From Citrobacter amalonaticus (GTDB taxonomy: Bacteria; Pseudomonadota; Gammaproteobacteria; Enterobacterales; Enterobacteriaceae), in assembly GCA_028994555.1 (NCBI GenBank), contig JARDVN010000001.1, forward strand, positions 1 through 64,000: a stretch of DNA of 64,000 nucleotides. Reading direction: 5' to 3'. Below are positions 45,789 through 58,362 of this stretch, one piece after another. Positions within the stretch are counted from its first letter, which is position 1. Each line of letters starts with the position of its first letter. The translations under genes and the position numbers were made by a program. Under the pieces are notes generated by a model. It was not told where the DNA came from, made no database searches, and saw only the letters and a program-made list of their open reading frames with translations.

Positions 45789-48035
45789 TTACAACCCCCC
45801 GCGAATCAGACCACCCATGCCGCGACGTTCCATAAACGCCGCTACCTGATGACGCACCTCCGTTGCCAGTTGCGCCTCGAGGCTACGCTGGGCAAGGTTT
45901 TTGGCCTCTTCGTAATCAATGTGACGCAGCAGGTATTTCACGCGCGCCACCGAGCGACCGTTCATTGAGAGATGACGGAAACCCAGCCCAATCAGGAGAG
46001 CCACGCACATCGGATCGCCTGCCATTTCACCACACAGACGCAGGTCGATACCACTACGATCCGCTTCCTGCGCAATCATCGACAGCGCACGTAGCATCCC
46101 CGGATGCAGGCTGTCGTAGATGCTGGCCACACGCGTATTGTTGCGATCCACCGCCAGCACGTACTGGGTCAGATCGTTAGTCCCGACGGAGATAAAATCG
46201 ATGCGACTTGCCAGATTCGGCAGCATAAAGACCATCGACGGCACTTCCAGCATGATGCCAATCCGTGGTTTTGGGATCGCGTAACCAATCATCTCTTCCA
46301 CTTCGCGCCCGGCACGTTCAATCAGGCGGCGCGCTTCATCCACCTCATCGATACTGGTTACCATCGGCAGCAGAATACTCAGGTTGCCCGTCGCCGCATT
46401 GGCGCGCAGCATCGCACGCACCTGGACCAGGAAGATCTCCGGCTGATCGAGCGTGATGCGGATCCCTCGCCAGCCCAGGCAGGGATTCTCCTCACTGATT
46501 GGCATATATGGCAACTGTTTGTCCGCGCCAACGTCCAGCGTTCGCAACGTCACCGGCTTGTCGTTAAACATCTGCAACATGCCCTGATACTGCGCCACCT
46601 GCTCCTCTTCAGAAGGGAAACCACTTTGCAGCATAAAGGGAATTTCGGTGCGATACAGACCAATGCCGTCGATACGGCTGCCCAGCTTTTCTTCATGCTC
46701 CGGGCTGAGACCCGCGTTTAGCATGACCTTCACCCGCTCACCGCTTTTAAGCTGTGCCGGTAAATTGACGTCATCTTCCGCCAGACGGCTGAGTTCATTC
46801 TCTTCGCTGATAAGCCGCTGATATTCCTGAATCAGTACCGGTTCAGGATCGACCAGCAGCTCACCGCGATAGCCATCCACCACCAGCGTACGCCGGTGCA
46901 GCACCGACGGCTGGATATCCGCGCCCATCACGGTGGGGATGCCCAGCGCACGAACCATAATCGCCGCATGGGAGTTGGCCGCCCCGTCGCGTACAACAAC
47001 ACCCGCCAGGCGGTCCTGCGGCAGTTCCGCCAGCGTCGTGGCAGAGAGCTCGTCAGCCACCAGCACGAAGCGTTCTGGCCAGGCATTGGGTCCTTGTACA
47101 GAATCATCGAGGTGAAACAGCAGGCGCTGACCCAGCGCACGCAGGTCACCCGCACGCTCTTTAAGATAGTTGTCACTCAGCGAGGCAAACTGTTCGGCAA
47201 ACTTTTCGATAATGGTTTTGACCGCCCATTCGGCCACAGACCCTTTATCCACTTCGGCAAACAGCTCGCGTCGCAGGCGGGCATCGGAAAGCAGGTGCGA
47301 GTAGAGATCAAATATCGCGGCGGTCTCTTTCTGCGCCCCAGCGGCAAACCGCTTACTGTAACGGCGAAACTCATTTGCCGCCTCTTCCAGCGCGCCGGTC
47401 AGGCGCTCACGCTCCAGAGCGGGGTCAAGCGTAGACGCCTGATACACCTGCTCCATCAACGGTAGCGTCGCATCCTGCCAGCCTTCAGCGATCGCAACGC
47501 CCGGCGCCGCCGGCAGTGCACGAATGCGCGTCTGCCGATACTGGCCGAACAGGGCGGTAAGCTGAGATTGTGACAGGATCGCCGCCATCTGCGTGGCGAG
47601 CGTCACCAGGAAAGATTCTTCGCTTTCATCGTACTGGCGCAGTTCGCGCTGCTGCACAACGAGAACGCCCAGCAGCTGACGGCGCTGAATGATCGGCACC
47701 CCGAGGAAGGCACGGAAGCGCTCTTCTTTTACCGAGGGAATGTATTTAAAGCTGGGATGTTTTTGCGCATCAGCAAGGTTAATAGGTTCCGCCAGCCTGC
47801 CAACCAGGCCGACGATACCTTCATCAAATGCGAGTGCGACAGTGCGACCGCGCGGTTTTTTAAGTCCCCGCGTCGCCATGAGGTAATAACAACGCCGGTC
47901 ATGATCGGCCAGATAAACCGAACAGACCTCGGTATCCATCGCAAGACAGATGTCAGTAACCAGAATATTCAGCGCTTCATTCAGACGCGGAGCACTGGCC
48001 ACCTTTTCGACTATTTCGCGCAGGCGGGTGAGCAT
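45789..48035 (-). CDS. ptsP: Phosphoenolpyruvate-protein phosphotransferase PtsP (EI-Ntr)
   Basis: PtsP is enzyme I of the nitrogen-related PTS, passing phosphate from PEP to NPr. The 748-residue protein has an N-terminal GAF domain (about 1-160), the phospho-His domain with DGAANSHAAIMVRALGIPTV, and the C-terminal PEP-binding barrel with RTLDVGADKQLPY, GIGLYRTE, SVGTNDLTQYVLA and the LRLCGEMAGDP cysteine loop. Intact, 12 bp after rppH. Confidence 0.97.
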   Translation of the reverse strand: MLTRLREIVEKVASAPRLNEALNILVTDICLAMDTEVCSVYLADHDRRCYYLMATRGLKKPRGRTVALAFDEGIVGLVGRLAEPINLADAQKHPSFKYIPSVKEERFRAFLGVPIIQRRQLLGVLVVQQRELRQYDESEESFLVTLATQMAAILSQSQLTALFGQYRQTRIRALPAAPGVAIAEGWQDATLPLMEQVYQASTLDPALERERLTGALEEAANEFRRYSKRFAAGAQKETAAIFDLYSHLLSDARLRRELFAEVDKGSVAEWAVKTIIEKFAEQFASLSDNYLKERAGDLRALGQRLLFHLDDSVQGPNAWPERFVLVADELSATTLAELPQDRLAGVVVRDGAANSHAAIMVRALGIPTVMGADIQPSVLHRRTLVVDGYRGELLVDPEPVLIQEYQRLISEENELSRLAEDDVNLPAQLKSGERVKVMLNAGLSPEHEEKLGSRIDGIGLYRTEIPFMLQSGFPSEEEQVAQYQGMLQMFNDKPVTLRTLDVGADKQLPYMPISEENPCLGWRGIRITLDQPEIFLVQVRAMLRANAATGNLSILLPMVTSIDEVDEARRLIERAGREVEEMIGYAIPKPRIGIMLEVPSMVFMLPNLASRIDFISVGTNDLTQYVLAVDRNNTRVASIYDSLHPGMLRALSMIAQEADRSGIDLRLCGEMAGDPMCVALLIGLGFRHLSMNGRSVARVKYLLRHIDYEEAKNLAQRSLEAQLATEVRHQVAAFMERRGMGGLIRGGL

Positions 48036-48047
48036 AATTTGCGTGGC

Positions 48048-48578
48048 TTAACCTCTTTTACGTCGATAAGCAGATGTACTTTGCGGCTTCGGCGTCACTT
48101 CCTGAAGCGCCATCACAACACTTGCGAACTCTTTCATCACCCTGCGATAGACATCGCGTTTAAATGAAACCACTTGCCGGACCGGGTACCAGTAACTTAC
48201 CCAACGCCAGCCGTCGAACTCAGGCGTGCTGCTGGTTTGCATATTGATTTCCGCGTCCCCGCTCATCAACTGCAAAAGAAACCACTTTTGTTTCTGGCCG
48301 ATACACACCGGCTTTGTATCCCAACGCACCAAACGTTTTGGTAACTTGTAACGCAACCAGTTGCGTGTAGAGGCAAGGATCCGCACATCTTTACGGCTTA
48401 ACCCTACTTCTTCAAACAGTTCCCGGTACATCGCCTGTTCTGCTGATTCTCCTGGGTTTATCCCACCTTGCGGGAACTGCCAGGAGTGCTGACCAAACCG
48501 CCGGGCCCACATCACCTGCCCCTGACGATTACAAATTACGATACCTACATTTGGGCGGTAGCCATCGTCATCAATCAC
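48048..48578 (-). CDS. rppH: RNA pyrophosphohydrolase RppH
   Basis: RppH (NudH) removes pyrophosphate from mRNA 5' ends and so starts RNase E decay. The 176-residue protein contains the Nudix box from Gly38 to about Gly59 ([20 protein letters not shown], then VG). The basic C-terminus ends TSAYRRKRG. Operon with ptsP. Confidence 0.97.
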   Translation of the reverse strand: MIDDDGYRPNVGIVICNRQGQVMWARRFGQHSWQFPQGGINPGESAEQAMYRELFEEVGLSRKDVRILASTRNWLRYKLPKRLVRWDTKPVCIGQKQKWFLLQLMSGDAEINMQTSSTPEFDGWRWVSYWYPVRQVVSFKRDVYRRVMKEFASVVMALQEVTPKPQSTSAYRRKRG

Positions 48579-49262
48579 CGGACTACCTCAACATAAACCT
48601 TATATGAGAATGATTGTTTCACACTCCTGACAGACGGTAAACCACTGAGTTACGGCGGTGTGCATCTAATAACAATTGAATAACTCACAGTTAAAGACAA
48701 AGTTATAAACAGATACTCACCCATCCGGGCGATTTTATTCACCTTTTCTGTGGATAGAGTTGTGAAGAAGTACGGAATTACTCCGGGAAAACCCGGAACA
48801 GTCTGAATAAGCGGCGAACAGAGGGGAAAAAATATTTTCTTTTATTCATAAGGTTACTGGATCATTCCATCAAGTATTCGGCAGAAAAGTGATAGCCGTC
48901 ACACTGACGATCCTCAGGCTGATGAAAGATCGAACAGCGCCGACTTTATCCACAGATTGTGCCAATAAGTTAGACACAAATTGTGTGAAAATTCGATTTT
49001 CGTCGCACGTCAAGGCTGTAAATGGAAACAGTAGTTGGGGTTTTTCACAGTTATCCCATCTTTCTGTGGATAACATGGTGTAAGATCCTGTTTAAACTCA
49101 GTGACCAGAAATGGAAAACCCGTTATGACGTTGCGCAACATGTGTCGTCATAAACTAAAAACCAATATAAATCATGGCATTGAATATCACATGTGGAAAA
49201 CGATAAACTTCATTCCCACGGTATAAAATCTTTGTTCATTTTTTCATCTAAGGTGTAACGCC
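48579..49262. other. Intergenic region rppH/mutH with several DnaA boxes
   Basis: A 684-bp, AT-rich gap between the divergent genes rppH and mutH. It must hold both promoters. I see three strong and one relaxed DnaA box (next entry), and no ORF I would support; a 64-codon plus-strand frame at 48889-49083 has no ribosome site or recognisable product. Confidence 0.6.
48749..49200. promoter_or_regulatory. Cluster of DnaA boxes upstream of mutH
   Basis: TTATCCACA occurs at 48946-48954 on the plus strand and, as TGTGGATAA, at 49065-49073 on the minus strand; both are perfect R1-type boxes. TGTGGATAG at 48749-48757 is a one-base variant, and TGTGGAAAA at 49192-49200 fits the relaxed consensus TTWTNCACA. 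The boxes face both ways and span about 450 bp, ending 62 bp before mutH. DnaA control of a neighbouring promoter, or simple DnaA titration, are the likely roles. Confidence 0.65.
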
Positions 49263-49958
49263 ATGTCCGGACTCCATCCTTTACGCTTTCCTCCGGAATC
49301 AGAAGCCCTTCTGCTCCAGCAGGCGCAGCAGCTTTCTGGCTATTCGTTAGGCGAACTGGCGGCGCTGGCGGGTATCGTTGCGCCGAAAGATCTCAAGCGG
49401 GACAAAGGCTGGATCGGCGTATTACTGGAACTCTGGTTGGGTGCCAGCGCCGGAAGTAAACCTGAGCAGGATTTCGCCGCGCTCGGCGTCGAGTTGAAAA
49501 CCATTCCCGTGGATAGTCTTGGGCGACCGCTTGAAACCACCTTTGTCTGCGTCGCGCCGCTGACCGGAAACAGTGGTGTGACGTGGGAAACCAGTCACGT
49601 ACGGCACAAACTGAAGCGAGTATTGTGGATCCCGGTGGAAGGCGAACGCAGCATTCCCCTCGCACAGCGGCGGGTCGGCTCGCCCGTTCTCTGGAGTCCC
49701 AATGAAGAAGAAGACCGTCAGCTACGGCTCGACTGGGAAGAATTAATGGACATGATTGTGCTCGGCCAGGTTGAACGGATCACTGCCCGCCATGGCGAAT
49801 TTTTACAATTGCGTCCAAAGGCCGCAAACGCCAAAGCGCTCACCGAGGCGATCGGCGCGCAGGGCGAGCCAATACTGACGTTGCCACGTGGTTTTTATCT
49901 CAAAAAGAACTTCACCCGCGCCCTGCTGGAACGCCACTTTTTGTTACAACCGCGTTAG
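49263..49958 (+). CDS. mutH: DNA mismatch repair endonuclease MutH
   Basis: MutH nicks the unmethylated strand at hemimethylated GATC sites when activated by MutS-MutL. The 231-residue protein carries the catalytic triad Asp70, Glu77 and Lys79 in [17 protein letters not shown]. It starts at ATG 49263 behind AAGGTG. Full length and intact, so methyl-directed repair strand choice should work. Confidence 0.97.
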   Translation: MSGLHPLRFPPESEALLLQQAQQLSGYSLGELAALAGIVAPKDLKRDKGWIGVLLELWLGASAGSKPEQDFAALGVELKTIPVDSLGRPLETTFVCVAPLTGNSGVTWETSHVRHKLKRVLWIPVEGERSIPLAQRRVGSPVLWSPNEEEDRQLRLDWEELMDMIVLGQVERITARHGEFLQLRPKAANAKALTEAIGAQGEPILTLPRGFYLKKNFTRALLERHFLLQPR

Positions 49959-50021
49959 ACTTTCACCTGCCGTCCGGTAAGCATATAATTAGCGTTTATT
50001 TATTTGGCAGGACTTTGTTCA

Positions 50022-50735
50022 ATGTTATTTGCATGGATAACCGATCCTAACGCCTGGCTTGCGCTCGGTACGCTGACGCTGCTGGAGATCGTGCTTGGGA
50101 TCGATAATATTATTTTTCTCTCTCTGGTCGTTGCAAAACTCCCCACCGCACAGCGTGCGCACGCCCGGCGCCTCGGTCTGGCAGCGGCGATGATTATGCG
50201 CCTGGCGCTGCTGGCGTCTATTGCCTGGGTGACCCGTCTGACCAATCCGCTGTTTGAGATTTTCGGTGAGGACATTTCCGCCCGCGATCTGATCCTTCTG
50301 CTTGGCGGTCTGTTCTTGATCTGGAAAGCAAGTAAAGAGATTCACGAATCCATTGAAGGTGAAGAAGAAGGGATGAATATGCGCGTCACCTCCTTCCTCG
50401 GGGCGATCGTGCAGATTATGCTGCTCGACATTATCTTCAGTCTGGACTCAGTGATCACAGCGGTCGGCTTGTCCGATCACCTGTTCATTATGATGGCGGC
50501 AGTGGTGATTGCCGTTGGCGTGATGATGTTTGCGGCGCGTCCGATTGGCGAATTTGTCGACAGACACCCGTCCGTGAAGATGCTGGCACTGTCGTTTCTG
50601 ATTCTGGTGGGCTTCACCCTGATCCTGGAAAGCTTCGACGTGCATGTACCGAAGGGCTACATCTATTTCGCCATGTTCTTCTCGATCTCGGTTGAGAGCC
50701 TGAACCTGTTACGAAACAAGAAAAACCCACTGTAA
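50022..50735 (+). CDS. ygdQ: TerC family inner-membrane protein YgdQ
   Basis: A 237-residue integral membrane protein with about seven helices of the TerC family. The conserved acidic motif LEIVLGIDNIIFLSLVVAKLP near residue 25 and the repeat-like LLDIIFSLDSVITAVGL near 130 are typical. TerC proteins are linked to metal (manganese) export or membrane metal handling; the substrate of YgdQ is not known. An ATG six codons upstream is possible; I choose MLFAWITDPNAWLALG by comparison with the family. Confidence 0.93.
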   Translation: MLFAWITDPNAWLALGTLTLLEIVLGIDNIIFLSLVVAKLPTAQRAHARRLGLAAAMIMRLALLASIAWVTRLTNPLFEIFGEDISARDLILLLGGLFLIWKASKEIHESIEGEEEGMNMRVTSFLGAIVQIMLLDIIFSLDSVITAVGLSDHLFIMMAAVVIAVGVMMFAARPIGEFVDRHPSVKMLALSFLILVGFTLILESFDVHVPKGYIYFAMFFSISVESLNLLRNKKNPL

Positions 50736-50746
50736 TTGCACTTTTT

Positions 50747-50765
50747 CGCTCCCTGCGGGGGAGCG
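50747..50765 (+). terminator. Hairpin after ygdQ
   Basis: CGCTCCC and GGGAGCG pair around a five-base loop 12 bp after the ygdQ stop; T residues follow only after a short gap, so it is a weak terminator candidate. Confidence 0.5.
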
Positions 50766-50874
50766 ACTATCTCCCCTTTTCGCCTCTCAGATTAAGATTT
50801 TCCTGCTTTTCCTGCCCACAACTTCAGGTTATTACTAGACTATTATCAGACGCAGGCCACGTGAGGATAAATGG

Positions 50875-51093
50875 ATGAAAAAATGGGCAGTGATAATTTC
50901 CGCAGTAGGACTGGCTTTTGCTGTTTCCGGTTGTAGCAGCGACTATGTCATGGCGACCAAAGACGGTCGTATGATCCTGACCGACGGGAAACCTGAGATT
51001 GATGATGATACCGGTCTGGTGAGCTACCACGACCAGCAGGGCAACGCCATGCAGATTAACCGCGACGACGTTTCTCAAATCATTGAACGTTGA
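50875..51093 (+). CDS. ygdR: DUF903 lipoprotein YgdR
   Basis: A 72-residue lipoprotein starting [20 protein letters not shown], with the lipidated cysteine at position 20 and then a DUF903 domain ([18 protein letters not shown]). It is a paralogue of YgdI in this window and ends [10 protein letters not shown]. Function unknown. Confidence 0.93.
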
Positions 51094-51200
51094 AGATTGA
51101 GGTCAGCAATGCTGCTGGCCTTAACAATTTTTCTTCCCTTTTTCCTTTCCCTCAGCCATTTTTATAATCCTATGTCGCGATTATAAAAAAGGAAACGGCT

Positions 51201-52241
51201 ATGCAATATCACCGTATACCCCACAGCTCGCTTGAAGTTAGTACACTGGGGCTGGGCACAATGACGTTTGGTGAACAAAATAGCGAAGCCGACGCACATG
51301 CACAGCTCGACTATGCCGTCGCCAACGGCATTAACCTGATCGACGTGGCCGAAATGTACCCGGTACCGCCACGCCCGGAAACCCAGGGACTCACCGAAAC
51401 GTATGTCGGAAACTGGCTGGCTAAACATGGCAATCGTGAAAAGCTGATTGTCGCCTCCAAGGTTAGCGGCCCGTCACGCAATAATGACAGCGGCATTCGT
51501 CCCAATCAGGCGCTGGATCGCAAAAATATCCGCGAAGCGCTGCACGACAGCCTGAAGCGTCTGCAAACCGATTATCTGGACCTTTACCAGGTGCACTGGC
51601 CGCAGCGCCCCACCAACTGTTTCGGCAAACTCGGCTACAGTTGGAGCGACGCCGCGCCGGTGGTCTCGCTGCTGGATACGCTGGACGCGCTCACCGAATT
51701 CCAACGCGCAGGCAAAATCCGCTACATTGGCGTCTCGAATGAAACCGCCTTTGGCGTGATGCGCTATCTGCATCTGGCGGATAAGCATGACCTGCCGCGC
51801 ATTGTCACCATCCAGAACCCTTACAGCCTGGTCAACCGTAGTTTTGAAGTGGGGCTGGCGGAAGTGAGCCAGTATGAAGGCGTCGAACTGCTGGCCTATT
51901 CCTGCCTGGGGTTTGGCACGCTGACCGGCAAATACCTGAACGGCGCGAAGCCTGCCGGGGCGCGTAATACGCTGTTTAGCCGCTTTACCCGCTACAGCGG
52001 CGAGCAGACGCAAAAAGCCGTGGCAGCGTATGTGGATATTGCGAAGCGTCATAATCTCGATCCGGCGCAGATGGCGCTGGCCTTCGTTCGTCGTCAACCC
52101 TTTGTTGCCAGTACGCTGCTGGGCGCTACTACCATGGAACAGCTGAAAACCAACGTCGAGAGTCTGCATCTCGAATTAAGCGAAGAGGTGTTGGCAGAGA
52201 TTGAAGCGGTGCATCAGGTTTACACCTATCCTGCACCGTAA
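51201..52241 (+). CDS. tas: Aldo/keto reductase Tas
   Basis: Tas is an NADP-linked aldo/keto reductase named for suppressing a tyrosine auxotroph; its natural substrate is unclear. The 346-residue protein has the catalytic region LIDVAEMYPVPPRPETQGLTE, the lysine in IVASKVSG, YIGVSNE, and C-terminal cofactor residues in ASTLLGATTMEQLKTNVE. Intact; convergent with lplT. Confidence 0.94.
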   Translation: MQYHRIPHSSLEVSTLGLGTMTFGEQNSEADAHAQLDYAVANGINLIDVAEMYPVPPRPETQGLTETYVGNWLAKHGNREKLIVASKVSGPSRNNDSGIRPNQALDRKNIREALHDSLKRLQTDYLDLYQVHWPQRPTNCFGKLGYSWSDAAPVVSLLDTLDALTEFQRAGKIRYIGVSNETAFGVMRYLHLADKHDLPRIVTIQNPYSLVNRSFEVGLAEVSQYEGVELLAYSCLGFGTLTGKYLNGAKPAGARNTLFSRFTRYSGEQTQKAVAAYVDIAKRHNLDPAQMALAFVRRQPFVASTLLGATTMEQLKTNVESLHLELSEEVLAEIEAVHQVYTYPAP

Positions 52242-52247
52242 GGAAAG

Positions 52248-52269
52248 CGCGCCGGTGAGTGCCGGCGCG
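52248..52269. terminator. GC-rich hairpin between tas and lplT
   Basis: CGCGCCGG and CCGGCGCG pair perfectly around a 6-base loop in the 32-bp gap between convergent tas and lplT. No T run follows. Confidence 0.55.
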
Positions 52270-52273
52270 TTGA

Positions 52274-53464
52274 TTACGCCTGGCGGCGCTGCCAGATCCA
52301 CAGCGCCGCTATCGCCAGCGCAAACAGACCGCCAAAACCGATACCCACGGCGATGACCGGGATCCCTACCCATACCGCCAGCGAATAGAGCCCCAGCATC
52401 AACAGCATTGCGCTGTTTTCTCCGAGGTTCTGTACCGCGATCGCATTACCCGCACCGACGCTCTTTTTTACCGCGCTCCTGCAACAGCGCATTCAGCGGT
52501 ACGACAAAGAAACCGCCCAGTACACCAATCAGCATCAGCAGCGCGTAGGCAGGCAACAGCGCGTGTTGCAGAGAGAAAATCAGCACCACGACGCCAATCA
52601 GGATCCCCGCTGGCATACAACGCACTACGGTATCCAGCGTCACCAGCCTGGCTGCCGCACCCGCACCGGCCACAATACCGATCGCGACCATCGCGTTCAG
52701 GTAGGTTGGCGTGGCGTTATCGGTAATGCCTAACGCTATCGGTACCCACAGCACCAGCAGGAAACGCAGCGTCACCCCTGCGCCCCAGAACAGGCTGGTC
52801 CCCACTAGCGAGAAGCGCGTTTCGCCGTTACGCCACAGTGAAACACAGGCGCAGAAAAAGCTGCGGGTCATTTTTGCCAGATGCCAGGACTGCCCCGGAC
52901 GGGCGGCGGCCAGTTTTGGAATAGACAGGTTCGCCACCACTGCACCGGCGTAGGCAAGCGCACAGGCCACCAGCGCAGCAATAACATGCCAGTCGGCCAG
53001 CACGCCGCCCGCCACCGAGCCGAGCAGAATCGCCGCAATAGTGGACGCTTCCATCAGGCCGTTGGCTTTCACCAGCTTATCGCCAGTGGTCAGTTCGCCC
53101 AGAATGCCATATTTCGCCGGTGAGTAGGCTGCAGCGCCAATGCCCACCAGCGTATAACCGAGAAACGGATTGAAGCCAAAGCAGATACTTGCCGCCCCCA
53201 GCAGCTTGAGGCCGTTGGCGAACATCATTACCCGGCCTTTGGCAAAGCTATCAGCGACCTGACCGACAAACGGCGCAAAAAAGGATGTAAGCGCCCACAA
53301 ACACCATTTGCAGTATCGGCTGGCTCCAGTCGGGATAGAATTGTTCCTTCAGCAGCGCCAGCGTGGCAAACAACAGGGCGTTATCGCCAAACGCAGAGAG
53401 AAACTGCGCCGCGATAACCGACATCATTCCTTTCGACCAGACAGAGGTATTGGTATGTACTGAC

Positions 53465-53472
<8 letters not shown>
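52274..53472 (-). CDS. lplT: Lysophospholipid transporter LplT (two frameshifts)
   Basis: LplT is an MFS-type flippase that brings lysophospholipids to the inner leaflet for re-acylation by Aas. The start [20 protein letters not shown] overlaps the aas end by 8 bp. Two runs each hold one extra base: A6 at 53277-53282 (frame breaks after VGAYILF) and T6 at 52464-52469 (after LLQERGKK). Removing both gives [18 protein letters not shown] and [20 protein letters not shown] and a 398-residue protein with about twelve helices, the family length. Confidence 0.94.
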
Positions 53473-55799
<2,327 letters not shown>

Positions 55800-55914
55800 A
55801 TCTTGATTGTGGTCTGTGCGTGACCGCTTCGCCAGCGCGAAAACGCAAAGGAATGAAGGGAAATGCAACCAGTTGTGTAAATTATCGCTTACTGTTACAG
55901 ATTGCCGGAATAGC

Positions 55915-55998
55915 AAAAAAAACCTGCGCAACTGGCGCAGGTTGGTGTAATTCGTGTGCTCAACCCGAAAGTTGACTTCACCTATCAATACCTCTGGG
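55915..55998 (-). ncRNA. omrB: OmrB small RNA
   Basis: OmrB is the tandem partner of OmrA, here 84 nt. The minus strand starts CCCAGAGGTATTGATAGGTG and ends with ACCTGCGCCAGTTGCGCAGG and eight T. The central part differs from OmrA (GTTGAGCACACGAATTACAC), as in E. coli. Location between aas and galR is the classical one. Confidence 0.96.
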
Positions 55999-56214
55999 AT
56001 CTCAACTTTATCAAGCCGTCAGGAAGCGTCGCCAGCGAACAATCGCAACAGCCTTTCGCAAAGTGTAACTAATGGTTTGCATCGTTCGATTTTTGTCTTA
56101 ATTCCGTGGATTTTGCTCACATTTGCCGCGTCGTAACCGGCAATCTGCTTGAACCCACTGACGTTTTCCGTAACACTGACGGAATGTAAGCGTTTACCCA
56201 CAATAGGTACTGTC

Positions 56215-57245
56215 ATGGCGACCATAAAGGATGTAGCCCGACTGGCTGGTGTATCAGTCGCCACCGTTTCCCGCGTCATTAACGATTCCCCCCAAAGCCA
56301 GCGAGGCGTCGCGTCTGGCAGTGACCAGCGCAATGGAGTCGCTCAGCTATCATCCCAACGCCAACGCACGCGCGCTGGCACAGCAATCTACCGAGACGAT
56401 AGGTCTGGTGGTTGGCGATGTTTCCGACCCTTTTTTCGGCGCGATGGTGAAAGCCGTTGAGCAGGTCTCCTATAACACCGGTAATTTTTTACTGATTGGC
56501 AACGGCTACCATAATGAACAAAAAAGAGCGTCAGGCGATTGAGCAACTCATTCGTCACCGTTGTGCGGCACTCGTCGTTCACGCCAAGATGATCCCCGAT
56601 GCCGATCTGGCATCATTAATGAAGCAAATGCCCGGCATGGTGCTGATTAACCGGATCCTGCCCGGTTTCGAACAGCGCTGTGTCGCGCTGGATGACCGCT
56701 ACGGCGCCTGGCTGGCGACCCGTCATCTGATCCAACAAGGCCACACCCGCATTGGCTACCTCTGTTCGAATCACTCCATTTCAGATGCAGAAGATCGTCT
56801 CAAAGGCTATTACGACGCCCTTGAAGAGAGCCATCTCCCGGTCAACGATCGCCTTGTGACGTTTGGCGAGCCGGATGAGAGCGGCGGCGAGCAGGCGATG
56901 ACCGAACTGTTAGGCCGTGGCAGAAACTTCACCGCGGTGGCCTGTTATAACGATTCCATGGCCGCCGGTGCGATGGGCGTGCTAAATGATAATGGTGTGG
57001 ACGTCCCGGCGGAAATCTCGCTGATCGGCTTTGATGATGTGCTGGTTTCGCGTTACGTTCGCCCACGTCTGACTACCGTGCGTTATCCCATCGTCACGAT
57101 GGCGACGCAGGCCGCAGAGCTGGCGCTGGCGCTGGCGGAAAAGCGTCCGCTGCCCGATATTACCCATGTTTTCAGTCCAACGCTGGTACGCCGCCATTCG
57201 GTAACGCCGCCGGCGGAAGCAGGCAATACATCATCAAATGAGTAA
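56215..57245 (+). CDS. galR: Galactose operon repressor GalR (two frameshifts)
   Basis: GalR represses the gal genes in the absence of galactose. The LacI-type HTH is at the N-terminus (MATIKDVARLAGVSVATVSR), then a periplasmic-binding-like core with LVVGDVSDPFFG and SLIGFDDVLVSRYVRP. Extra bases in the C6 run at 56288-56293 (after VINDSP) and the A6 run at 56520-56525 (after HNEQK) split it into three frames. Removing both gives VINDSPKASEASRLAV and HNEQKERQAIEQLIRH and 342 residues, the family length. A second LacI-family gene follows almost without gap. Confidence 0.94.
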
Positions 57246-57258
57246 TCAGGAACGCGTC

Positions 57259-58273
57259 ATGATAACAATGCTGGATGTTTCCCGTCGTGCCGGTGTCTCG
57301 AAAGCCACCGTTTCTCGTGTGCTGAACGGCACCGGTCAGGTTAAAGAGAGTACCCGTCAGAAAGTGTTTAAGGCGATGCAGGCGCTGGATTATCGTCCGA
57401 ACTTTCTGGCCCGCTCGCTGGCGAACCGAACCAGCAACAGCATTGGACTGGTCGTATCGACTTTTGATGGCTTCTACTTTGGCCGACTGCTACAGCAGGC
57501 CTCGCGGCAGACGGAATCTCACGGCAAGCAGCTGATCGTCACCGATGGTCACGATACGCCGGAGCGTGAACAGGAAGCGGTACAGATGCTGGCAGACCGG
57601 CAGTGCGACGCCATCATTCTCTACACCCGTTATATGAGCGAAAAGGCGATCCTGACGCTGGCGGATTCGATCACGATGCCGTTGATTATCATCAACCGCG
57701 ACGTCAGCCTGGCCCGCGAACGCGCCATCTTTTTTTGAACAGGAAGATGCGGCATTTCAGGCGGTCGATTACCTGATCTCCCAGGGGCACCGCGAAATCG
57801 CCTGTATTACCGTTCCGGGTCATACGCCGACCGGAAAGTCGCGTCTGATGGGCTATCGTAAAGCACTGGAGAAAAACGGCATCGCCTGGGATCCGGCGAA
57901 GGTGAAGTATGGTGATTCCAGCATGACGCGCGGTTATGACGCCTGTAATGAACTGCTGCAGGAAGGCGTGACGTTCAGCGCGCTGTTTGCCTGTAACGAC
58001 GATATGGCGCTGGGTGCGTCCAAAGCGCTACATCAGGCAGGGCTGAATATTCCTCAGGATGTGTCGCTGTTCGGGTTTGACGATGCGCCGAGCGCAAAAT
58101 GGCTGGAACCGGGACTGTCGACGGTTTATCTGCCCATCGACACAATGATCACCACGGCCATTGACCAGGCGATCCGCATGGTCAATGGCGAAGAGGTTGA
58201 ACCGATCCCGCCTTTTACCGGCACGCTAGTGTTACGCGATTCGGTAACCACCGGGCCCTATTTTAAATCATAA
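57259..58273 (+). CDS. LacI family transcriptional regulator, target unknown (one frameshift)
   Basis: A second LacI-type repressor directly behind galR, absent from E. coli K-12 at this site but known from Salmonella-like genomes. HTH: MLDVSRRAGVSKATVSRVLN; hinge and core follow, with VSLFGFDDAPSAKWLEPGLS near the C-terminus. I choose ATG 57259 with TCAGGA seven bases upstream; ATG 57238 inside galR would add seven residues. A T7 run at 57730-57736 has one extra T that ends the frame at ERAIFF; correcting it gives AIFFEQEDAAFQAVDYLI and 337 residues. No metabolic partner lies next to it, so its ligand is unknown. Confidence 0.88.
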
Positions 58274-58300
58274 ACTGTCATGCTATCTGCGTGACGCAAT

Positions 58301-58330
58301 GCCTGATGGCGCTGCGCTTATCATGCCTAC
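58301..58330. repeat. REP-like sequence between the LacI gene and lysA
   Basis: GCCTGATGGCGCTGCGCTTA followed by TCATGCCTAC resembles a REP unit of the GCCTGATGGCG type. It lies between the convergent regulator and lysA genes. Confidence 0.6.
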
Positions 58331-58362
58331 ATGCGACGGTAACGGCGCGATGCGACAAGAAA

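Noticed and set aside
46104..46721. A 205-codon plus-strand frame opposite ptsP
   Set aside because: Antisense to the highly conserved PEP-binding domain of PtsP; no ribosome site and no recognisable product.
48889..49083. A 64-codon plus-strand ORF upstream of mutH
   Set aside because: No ribosome site and no similarity I recognise; it spans the DnaA boxes of an AT-rich control region.
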